From assembly GCA_029865445.1 (NCBI GenBank), contig JAOUGY010000028.1:1-19848 (forward strand): 19,848 nt of DNA, written 5' to 3'. This document shows, piece by piece, positions 13,974 to 19,848 of this stretch (its first letter is position 1; every line of letters starts with the position of its first letter). Under the pieces are notes generated by a model. That model saw nothing but the letters and a program-made list of their open reading frames with translations. It had not been told where the DNA came from and searched no databases. This stretch comes from Acidimicrobiia bacterium (GTDB lineage Bacteria; Actinomycetota; Acidimicrobiia; Spongiisociales; ZC4RG35). Position numbers and translations under genes: made by a program.

Positions 13974-15122
13974 TCAGGTTCCCAGGACCGAGTGGTACAG
14001 CCGTTCCATTCGGGCGGTGACAGCCTCGATACGGTAGTTGTTTTCGATCTCGGCCCGGGCCGCAGCGGCCATCGAGCGGCGCAGCTCACGATTGGATGCG
14101 AGCATCGAAACCGTCTCGGCGAGGGCATGTGCATCCCCCGCCCTGAACATGGCCCCTGTCACCCCGGGGTCGATGATCTCGTCGAAGGGGACGGCGTCGG
14201 AGGTCGCGCACGCGGCACCGCCTGCAGCCATCGCTTCGAGCAGTGACACACCCAGGCCTTCGAACAAGGACGGGAAGACGAACACGTCGGCCGCCGCGAG
14301 CAGCGCCGGCACGTCATCGCGCACGCCAAGGAATCTGACCCGGTCGGCCAGATCATGCCGCGTCACGAGCTCCCGAAGCAGCTTGCTGCTGTTCCCGTCG
14401 CGACCGGCGAACACCGCCACTGCATCCGGGTGGCGGCTGAGAATGGCGGGCATCGCCTCGAGAAGGTACCGCTGGCCCTTTTGCGGCTCCTGACGCGCGA
14501 CGTTCAGCAACATGACGGCGTCCGCCGGGACTCCGATCGACTCCCGCACCCCGGCGCCAGAGGCGGCGCCGTCGATACTTTCGAGATCGATGCCCCTGGG
14601 GATCACGGTGATCTTCTCGGGAGGTATCCCGATGTTGTCCATCCAGGACTTGGCAACCGCTTTGGTGAGAGCGTGGAAGTGGTCGACCGAACGCATCGTG
14701 AACCGGTCGAGCAGCCTGTGTCCGGCGAGCTTGAGAAGGTTGACGCTCGGATTGTCTTGCGTTCTCACAGGATCGTGACTGATGTTCACGAGGCTCTCGA
14801 CGACGGGGATCCCCCGACGGCGACCCACAACCCGGGACGCCAGCGCCGCATCAGCCAGGGAGCAGTGGATCAAGTCGGGTTTGGCAGCGGTCACATGGTC
14901 ATCGAGGGCTGAGATGATCTGCCGGCGGCGTGGAGACGCTCCCACCTCGAACAACCCGTGTTTGTCGACGTCCGGCAATGGGTCTTCGACATCTCTCCGG
15001 AAGATGTACACCACGCTGTGCGACAGGGACCTGTCGGTGAAGGCCCGCAGATTGTTGAACAGCTGGTTCTCTGCGCCGCCCGACGTGCCGAATCGATTGA
15101 TGACGTGAAGGATCTTTGCCAT
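13974..15122 (-). CDS. GT4-family glycosyltransferase
   Basis: The 382-residue protein is a GT-B retaining glycosyltransferase of family 4. It shows the N-terminal HVINRFGTSGGAENQLFNNL acceptor loop, VIPRGID at the start of the C-domain, the LNVARQEPQKGQRYLLEAM segment, and the nucleotide-sugar-binding FPSLFEGLGVSLLEAMAAG with the EX7E-type glutamates. It is cytoplasmic or membrane-peripheral and adds a sugar from a nucleotide donor to a lipid-linked or polymer acceptor. The ATG at 15122 overlaps the deacetylase stop (TGATG). Donor and linkage cannot be read from sequence. It is the last gene of the FlaA1-like, deacetylase, glycosyltransferase run and converges on the sulfotransferase. Confidence 0.92.
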   Translation of the reverse strand: MAKILHVINRFGTSGGAENQLFNNLRAFTDRSLSHSVVYIFRRDVEDPLPDVDKHGLFEVGASPRRRQIISALDDHVTAAKPDLIHCSLADAALASRVVGRRRGIPVVESLVNISHDPVRTQDNPSVNLLKLAGHRLLDRFTMRSVDHFHALTKAVAKSWMDNIGIPPEKITVIPRGIDLESIDGAASGAGVRESIGVPADAVMLLNVARQEPQKGQRYLLEAMPAILSRHPDAVAVFAGRDGNSSKLLRELVTRHDLADRVRFLGVRDDVPALLAAADVFVFPSLFEGLGVSLLEAMAAGGAACATSDAVPFDEIIDPGVTGAMFRAGDAHALAETVSMLASNRELRRSMAAAARAEIENNYRIEAVTARMERLYHSVLGT

Positions 15123-15904
15123 CAGGGGCCGTCGTAACGAGCCACGGCTCTGCGAACGGCATCTTCGAGCCTGAACCCACGGGTCACCCGCGGTCGAAAG
15201 AACGCCCATCCATCCGACAGCTGGACGGGGAGGCGCGGCAGGGCATGCACAGGCGCCTTGGCTATCCCCTGGCACCCTCCAACCGTGGCCGACTCATAGG
15301 CATCCCTGACCACCGTGTCGGCGGCGGGCGACCAGTAGGCCCAGGGGTAGGTGAAGTGGCGAGGCCGGAGACCGGTTCGTTCTTCGATGAGTCGGTTCGA
15401 GGTTCCGATCTCGTCTTCGATGAGGCCTTTCCCGATCCTCCGCAGGTCGGGGTGCGTATGGGTGTGTGCTCCAACGGTCACGAGCCCCGACCCGATCATC
15501 GTCTCAACCTGATCCCAGCTCACTGGAGTCGACTTACCGTCGTCGCGCAGCGGAACCCGGGACTCGATGGGCCCCGAAGTGAGATAGAGCACAAAGGGAA
15601 GCCCCAGTTCGGACAGGATTGGGAAGGCATTGACATACATGTCCTCGTACCCATCGTCGAAGGTGAGCACGTAGGTCTCATCATTCGAGTCTCGATGCTC
15701 GAGAGCCTCTGCCAAGGTGATCACCTTGCCTTGCAGCCATTCCATCTGCCGACGGAAGTGATCCCGCCGGACGTCCATCTCCAGGCCGTTCCCTGCCCCC
15801 ACCTGGTGATAGATCAGCATACGCGGGCCCTCGATGGGCCCGGTGAACCGGTCGGTGACGGTTGAGACGGCCTTGAGGCCATGGCGGGCCAGATTCCCGA
15901 TCAT
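15122..15904 (-). CDS. Polysaccharide deacetylase (NodB/CE4-type)
   Basis: The 260-residue protein carries the CE4 motifs: TFDDGYED (residues 81-88, catalytic base and metal Asp), HTHTHPDL (147-154, metal-binding histidines) and RHFTYPWAYWSP (182-193, groove). No signal peptide is seen, so it may act on cytoplasmic lipid-linked or nucleotide-bound N-acetyl sugars rather than on finished polymer. Such enzymes remove N-acetyl groups from GlcNAc-type residues, freeing an amine. That amine would be a natural acceptor for the sulfotransferases or acyltransferases nearby, which is inference. No Shine-Dalgarno precedes the ATG; instead a promoter with leaderless spacing lies in the 45-base gap upstream. 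It overlaps the glycosyltransferase (TGATG). Confidence 0.9.
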   Translation of the reverse strand: MIGNLARHGLKAVSTVTDRFTGPIEGPRMLIYHQVGAGNGLEMDVRRDHFRRQMEWLQGKVITLAEALEHRDSNDETYVLTFDDGYEDMYVNAFPILSELGLPFVLYLTSGPIESRVPLRDDGKSTPVSWDQVETMIGSGLVTVGAHTHTHPDLRRIGKGLIEDEIGTSNRLIEERTGLRPRHFTYPWAYWSPAADTVVRDAYESATVGGCQGIAKAPVHALPRLPVQLSDGWAFFRPRVTRGFRLEDAVRRAVARYDGP

Positions 15905-15910
15905 GATGCG

Positions 15911-15939
15911 ACTATGTCTCGCAGTTCCGGCGGAGACAA
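15911..15939 (-). promoter_or_regulatory. Leaderless-type promoter for deacetylase and glycosyltransferase
   Basis: Read on the minus strand, a -35 TTGTCT (15934-15939), a 17-base spacer and a -10 CATAGT (15911-15916) end exactly six bases before the ATG at 15904. That places the transcription start at or next to the A of the start codon. The whole element fits in the 45-base gap after the FlaA1-like gene, and no Shine-Dalgarno is present. It would give the deacetylase/glycosyltransferase pair its own leaderless transcript in addition to read-through. Confidence 0.5.
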
Positions 15940-15949
15940 ATCGCCAACC

Positions 15950-17884
15950 TCAGCCCCGCAGGGGGACCTCGGCCTCTTCTATCTCGCGCAGGTCCACGAC
16001 CTCGGTCGGTTCGGTGATCGCGGCGACACCCCTCAACGTGGCGACGAGGTCATCGCGATCGGGCCCCGAAACGAGGTGTTCGAGTTCCCGGATCGCATCG
16101 AGCAAAACAATGCTTCCCGGGGAGCCCGGGCGGGCGAGGTTGATCTTCGGATGGCTGCTCGGTTCGAGCGGTACCTCCGAGAGGCTCTCGGACAGTTTCT
16201 CGCCAGGCCGGATGCCGGTGACCGCCACTTCGATGTCGCGGCCGGGCACGAGCCCCGCCAGCCGGATCATCCGGCGGGCCAGGTCCATCACCTTGACCGG
16301 ATCGCCCATGTCGAGCACGAACACCTCGCCGCCCTTGGCAAGGGTCGCGGCCTGGAGCACGAGCTGCACAGCTTCCGGAACGGTCATGAAATAGCGCGTC
16401 ATCGCAGGATCCGTGATGGTGACCGGTCCTCCGGAGTGGATCTGATGAACGAAGGTGGGAACGACCGAGCCTCTCGAGCCGAGAACGTTGCCGAATCGGA
16501 CGCAGGTGTAGATGCACCCGTCGCGCCGCTGGTTGGCCATTTGGGTCAACATCTCCGCCACCCGCTTGGTGGCGCCCATCACCGACGACGGCTCCACGGC
16601 CTTGTCGGTCGAGATCAGGACGAAACGATCGGCTCCGACCCGCGATACGGCTTCGATGACGTTCCTGGTTCCCAGGATGTTCGTGTGAACGGCCTCCTCC
16701 GGGAAGTGTTCGAGAACAGGCACGTGCTTGAGCGCAGCGGCGTGGAAGACCACCTCGGGGGCGAAGGACACCATGATCCGATTGAGCTTCTCGGCATCTC
16801 TGATGTCGCACAAGAGCGAAGAGGCGACCGAGGGATCGGCGGCTGTGTACAGAAGCGTTTCGTGCAGATGGGTCTCGTCGTTGTCGAGGGCTGCGACGGC
16901 GGCCGGCGCGAAGGCCAAGATCTGCCGTACGATCTCCGATCCGATGGAGCCGCCGGCCCCGGTGACAAGCACGCGCTTGCCGCGCACGAGGTCTTCGACC
17001 GACGCGAGATCGGTGGCGACCTCGGGCCTCGGCAACAAGTCCTGAAACTCGATGTCACGGATGTCGATCGGCGACTCGGACCCGTCGAGAACGGTGCCGG
17101 CGCTCGGCGCCACCCGCAGCCTCACATCCACAGCCGTGCAGGCGTCGACGACGCGACGGATGAGATCGGAATCGACCTCGCCGGCCACCACGACCTGTTC
17201 GACGTGGTGCCTGCGCACGAGTCCGGGCAGGTCGCCCAATGCACCGAGGATCGGCAATCCGGCCAGGCGGCGGTGCGGGTTGGCGTTTGTGGGTGAGACG
17301 AATCCGATGACCTCGGCGCTCTGGCCGAGGCGGAGCACCTCTCGTACGAAGTCGGCAGCCGACTTGCCGTCGCCCACGACCAGCGTCATCGGGTGGTCCG
17401 CGGCGATGCTGCGGCGGAGTGAGAACAGTCGGGACCGGAACCGCACGAGCCCCATTCCGAGCAACACCAGGATTCCACCGACGATGGCGACGCCATACGG
17501 GAACGAGCGTGGACCGCTGTCCAGGGCGTCGGCGACCGGGGTCACGACGAGGACGATGAGACCAACCGAGGCGATATTCGAGAGGATGACCCGCCGAGCC
17601 TCCGAGATCGACGCGTACTCCCAGATGTGACCGTACGTTCCGGTTATCAGGTTGAACAGCAGATGGATGACGACGAGGAAGGGAAGGATCCGTCCGAGGC
17701 CGGCCCAGAAGAGCGAAGGGTTCTCGATGGCCCCGTCGAGCATCCGGAGTGCCGTCGCCATCGTGTAGCCGGCGACGATGATGAACACGTCCACGACCGC
17801 AAACGAGATATCGGCTCGAAGTCGGAGGCCGGCCTGCAGCAGACGCTCCCATTTGCCGGCGAACCAGCCCGTTGTTTCCCCCAT
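15950..17884 (-). CDS. FlaA1/CapD/WbpM-type membrane-bound nucleotide-sugar 4,6-dehydratase
   Basis: The 644-residue protein has about four to five membrane spans (residues 25-150), a first Rossmann-like domain (TLVVGDGKSA, about 167) and a second extended-SDR domain with VTGAGGSIGSE (307-317). It also has HAAALKHVPVLE, STDKAVEPSSVMGATKR (425-441) and a late GIRPGEKLSE. The YxxxK of ordinary SDRs is replaced by MxxxK, as in FlaA1, CapD and WbpM. These enzymes convert UDP-GlcNAc to a 4-keto-6-deoxy sugar, the entry to bacillosamine, QuiNAc, FucNAc and related sugars. ATG 17884 has GAGGTGG eight bases upstream; ATG 17938 (possibly leaderless) would add 18 charged residues. No aminotransferase or second reductase is seen nearby, so the final sugar is unknown. 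Confidence 0.92.
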   Translation of the reverse strand: MGETTGWFAGKWERLLQAGLRLRADISFAVVDVFIIVAGYTMATALRMLDGAIENPSLFWAGLGRILPFLVVIHLLFNLITGTYGHIWEYASISEARRVILSNIASVGLIVLVVTPVADALDSGPRSFPYGVAIVGGILVLLGMGLVRFRSRLFSLRRSIAADHPMTLVVGDGKSAADFVREVLRLGQSAEVIGFVSPTNANPHRRLAGLPILGALGDLPGLVRRHHVEQVVVAGEVDSDLIRRVVDACTAVDVRLRVAPSAGTVLDGSESPIDIRDIEFQDLLPRPEVATDLASVEDLVRGKRVLVTGAGGSIGSEIVRQILAFAPAAVAALDNDETHLHETLLYTAADPSVASSLLCDIRDAEKLNRIMVSFAPEVVFHAAALKHVPVLEHFPEEAVHTNILGTRNVIEAVSRVGADRFVLISTDKAVEPSSVMGATKRVAEMLTQMANQRRDGCIYTCVRFGNVLGSRGSVVPTFVHQIHSGGPVTITDPAMTRYFMTVPEAVQLVLQAATLAKGGEVFVLDMGDPVKVMDLARRMIRLAGLVPGRDIEVAVTGIRPGEKLSESLSEVPLEPSSHPKINLARPGSPGSIVLLDAIRELEHLVSGPDRDDLVATLRGVAAITEPTEVVDLREIEEAEVPLRG

Positions 17885-18229
17885 CCGATCGTCCACCTCG
17901 ACGATCGCGTCAGCTCTCTCCACGCGGTCCTCCCACATCACCACGGTAAACCGCGACCAAACAGGTCCACGGTGTCCGTCCCCTTGTCTCCCACAGGCAG
18001 AAGAGGTGATCATCGCGTCGGCCGATTCCACCCCTGCTCACCCAGCCCGGACTCCCAATGTTTGCGGGCTCCCACCTGCCGCGGGAGTCCGCCTGGCGCT
18101 GTCCCCTTCACAGCAACCGGGCTTGGGCACAAAGTAACCGGTCCCGGCGCCATAGTCCATGGGTCATCTCGACTATTCCTTCGCATCCTCAGATCAACCA
18201 GAATGCCCCCTGATACCGGGAGGACCAGG
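17885..18229. promoter_or_regulatory. Divergent intergenic region between the FlaA1-like and GT4 genes
   Basis: This 345-base gap must promote both divergent genes. On the minus strand a weak TACCGT lies four bases before the alternative start ATG at 17938, so a leaderless transcript from there is possible. On the plus strand, AT-richer patches near CATAGT (about 18150-18155) and CTATTC (about 18171-18177) are candidate -10 elements without convincing -35 partners. GGGAGGA at 18218-18224 is the ribosome site of the plus-strand gene. I found no hairpin, repeat or supportable small gene in the remainder. Confidence 0.3.
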
Positions 18230-19333
18230 GTGAGCCCTCACAAACGACGCGTACTGGTGATGATCAAAGGCCTCGGCATGGGCGGAGCCGAGCAGCTCAT
18301 CGTGGAATCGGCTCGATTCTGGGACCGCCAACGCTTCGACTACGAAGTCGGATACATCCTCCCCTGGAAGAACCAGCTGGTCGACAGGATCGAGGAGGCC
18401 GGCATTCGGGTGACATGCATCGGCGGCGCCAGGGGCTCGATGGGTCTGGCCACGATTCGACGGCTGCGAGACCTCATCCGGCGATTCGATCCTCACATCG
18501 TCCACGCTCACCTGCCATCCACCGGGGTCATGTGCCGGCTGTTCTCGGGGCGGCCGGTCGTGTACACCGAGCACAACCTCGCAGACTCGTACCGGTTTCC
18601 GACCGGACCCGCGAACAGACTGACCTACGGGCGGAACAGAGCGGTGGGTGCCGTTTCGGAGGCGGTGGCCTCCAGCCTCGCCGGTTTCCCGGGGCCTGAC
18701 CCGCAGGTGATCCCGAATGGGGTGGCGGTCGACGTCGATCCTGAGGCGCCGGGCAGGGTCCGAACCGAACTCGATCTCCCGGCGGACACGAACCTCGTGG
18801 TGCAGGTCGGCAACATCCGACCGCTCAAAGGCCACCAGAACCTCATCGACGCCGCGGCGATTCTCCAAGAGCGCCGAGGCGATTTCGCCATCGTCGGCAT
18901 CGGCGGCGAGAAGAACCCCGGCGACCTCGAGCGAATCTCCGACGCCGCCCGTCAAGCCGGAGTTGAGGACCGTGTCCGGTTCCTCGGTCGACGCGACGAT
19001 GCACGGTCGTTCATCGCCGCCGCCGACGTGTTCGTCAATCCGAGCGATGTGGAAGGCCTTCCTCTCGTCGTACTCGAAGCCCTCGCCCTTTCCCGACCGG
19101 TGGTGGCGACGGCGGTGGGCGGCGTGCCCTCGGTGGTGATCGATGGGGAAACCGGCAGGCTCGTTCCACCCGCTGACCCCCGCGCGCTGGCCGACGCCAT
19201 CGATTCGGTTCTCTCGGACCCAGAAAGAGCGTCACTCGGCTTGTCCGGTGCTTCACTCGTTTCCGAGAGGTTCGGTGCGGCAACGATGGTGGAGGCCTAT
19301 GAACGCATATACGAGGTGGTGGCCGATGGCTGA
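18230..19333 (+). CDS. GT4-family glycosyltransferase (second)
   Basis: The 367-residue protein is a GT-B glycosyltransferase with the N-terminal MIKGLGMGGAEQLIVESARF loop, DPHIVHAHLPSTG, YTEHN, QVIPNGVAVD at the inter-domain hinge, VGNIRPLKGHQNLIDA, and the donor-binding VNPSDVEGLPLVVLEALAL. Start is GTG at 18230 with a strong GGGAGGA five bases upstream. An in-frame ATG at 18203 would add nine residues with no better site. Its last bases overlap the following GNAT gene (ATG at 19326 inside the coding end). It should add one sugar during glycan assembly; donor and acceptor are unknown. It is only distantly similar in visible motifs to the GT4 at 13974-15122. Confidence 0.92.
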   Translation: MSPHKRRVLVMIKGLGMGGAEQLIVESARFWDRQRFDYEVGYILPWKNQLVDRIEEAGIRVTCIGGARGSMGLATIRRLRDLIRRFDPHIVHAHLPSTGVMCRLFSGRPVVYTEHNLADSYRFPTGPANRLTYGRNRAVGAVSEAVASSLAGFPGPDPQVIPNGVAVDVDPEAPGRVRTELDLPADTNLVVQVGNIRPLKGHQNLIDAAAILQERRGDFAIVGIGGEKNPGDLERISDAARQAGVEDRVRFLGRRDDARSFIAAADVFVNPSDVEGLPLVVLEALALSRPVVATAVGGVPSVVIDGETGRLVPPADPRALADAIDSVLSDPERASLGLSGASLVSERFGAATMVEAYERIYEVVADG

Positions 19334-19848
19334 CGCCTACGAGGTGCGCGAGTTTCGAGACTCGGATCTCGGCGAGGTCCTCGATGTCATGAGGGCGTCA
19401 CTCGGAGAGTCGGACGTGAACCAGCGCACCGAGGCCCTCTTCCGGTGGAAACACTTCGACAACCCATTCGGCCGCTCCATCATCCTGGTCGCCGATGCAG
19501 GTGGACGGATCGCCGGACTTCGCGCCTTCATGCGCTGGGAGCTGAGGGATCCGAAGGGAGCGGTCGTACGGGCCGTGCGCCCGGTCGATACGGCTACCCA
19601 TCCCGACTTCCAACGGATGGGGATCTTTCGCAATCTGACGATGGCGGCACTCGACGTAGCCAGGTCTGACGGCACCAATCTGGTGTTCAACACTCCGAAC
19701 GCCCAGTCCGGTGCCGGGTACAGGAAGATGGGTTGGTCCGACGTTCAACCGATCGGGGCCCTCGTCCGTCCCAAGCGACCGTGGCGGCGATCCCCCGCCG
19801 ACCGGTCGCTGCTGATTCCAGGTGGGGGTGCCCCCACAGCGTCGGATG
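19326..19848 (+). CDS. GNAT-family N-acyltransferase, N-terminal part (cut by right edge)
   Basis: At least 174 residues of a GNAT protein are present; the frame is open to the right edge. Features are an N-terminal YEVREFRDSDLGEVLDVM, FRWKHFDNPFGRSIILVAD, the strand VRAVRPVDTATHPDFQRMGIFRNLTMAAL, whose QRMGIF part is the acetyl-CoA pyrophosphate loop, and VFNTPNAQSGAGYRKMGW. This FxWKH...NPFG and HPDFQ...GIF...NxPN..S...Y.KMGW pattern is frequent in polysaccharide loci, where such proteins probably acylate amino sugars. The ATG overlaps the preceding glycosyltransferase by eight bases, implying coupling. The C-terminus and any second domain are not in the window. Confidence 0.85.
   Translation, partial: MADAYEVREFRDSDLGEVLDVMRASLGESDVNQRTEALFRWKHFDNPFGRSIILVADAGGRIAGLRAFMRWELRDPKGAVVRAVRPVDTATHPDFQRMGIFRNLTMAALDVARSDGTNLVFNTPNAQSGAGYRKMGWSDVQPIGALVRPKRPWRRSPADRSLLIPGGGAPTASD

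Noticed and set aside
15881..17296. A long plus-strand open frame antisense to the FlaA1-like dehydratase.
   Set aside because: No family motif and shadow-like composition, while the opposite strand encodes an intact nucleotide-sugar dehydratase.
17627..18229. A 5' extension of the second GT4 frame by about 200 codons.
   Set aside because: The extension is antisense to the dehydratase and low in recognisable protein features, whereas GTG 18230 has a strong Shine-Dalgarno and gives a normal GT4 N-terminus.

Overview
The window looks like a chromosomal segment of a high-GC actinobacterium. Codon use is uniformly GC-rich, many genes start with GTG, stop/start codons overlap throughout (TGATG, GTGA, ATGA), several genes look leaderless, and there is a secreted triple-SLH protein with Cys-bearing 'GITxGCNPP' repeats. 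Acidimicrobiia or a relative is my best guess, but no rRNA or marker gene here fixes the taxon. I saw no tRNA, rRNA, insertion sequence, phage gene or CRISPR array.

Layout. (1) 1-1638: the N-terminal part of a dihydrolipoamide dehydrogenase (minus strand, runs off the left edge), divergent from a 30-residue membrane peptide that overlaps a polytopic membrane protein. (2) 1798-5988, plus strand: a tightly packed four-gene operon of two acyl-CoA-dehydrogenase-family flavoproteins, a free-standing amino-acid adenylating enzyme and a free-standing carrier protein. The adenylation pocket reads D-L-L-Y-L-A-L-V-C-K, the pattern I associate with L-proline-activating enzymes of pyrrole-2-carboxyl-S-PCP biosynthesis (PltF/RedM/CloN4 type). 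The second dehydrogenase resembles PltE/RedW. The operon therefore very probably converts proline to a carrier-bound pyrrole-2-carboxylate. (3) 6085-8782, minus strand: an ABC-2 exporter (ATPase, permease) translationally coupled to a sulfotransferase. (4) 8924-11267, minus strand: a three-repeat SLH protein and a Tat-exported G8-domain/beta-helix protein of the CEMIP/TMEM2 type. (5) 11537-12052: a small GNAT-like protein, divergent from a GNAT_6/CelD-like acyltransferase coupled to a second sulfotransferase (12097-13973). (6) 13974-17884, minus strand: a FlaA1/CapD-type nucleotide-sugar dehydratase, a polysaccharide deacetylase and a GT4 glycosyltransferase. (7) 18230-end, plus strand: another GT4 glycosyltransferase coupled to a GNAT acyltransferase cut by the right edge.

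Taken together, regions 3 to 7 read as a surface or extracellular polysaccharide locus: nucleotide-sugar modification, glycosyl transfer, de-N-acetylation, sulfation, acylation, export, a wall-attached SLH protein and a secreted glycan-active beta-helix protein. The unusual point is the proline-to-pyrrole cassette at its flank with no polyketide synthase, NRPS condensation domain or halogenase in view. My working hypothesis is that it makes a pyrrolyl (or related aminoacyl) group for a small molecule or for decorating the sulfated glycan. The cassette assignment rests on sequence motifs. The link to the glycan is inference from proximity only.
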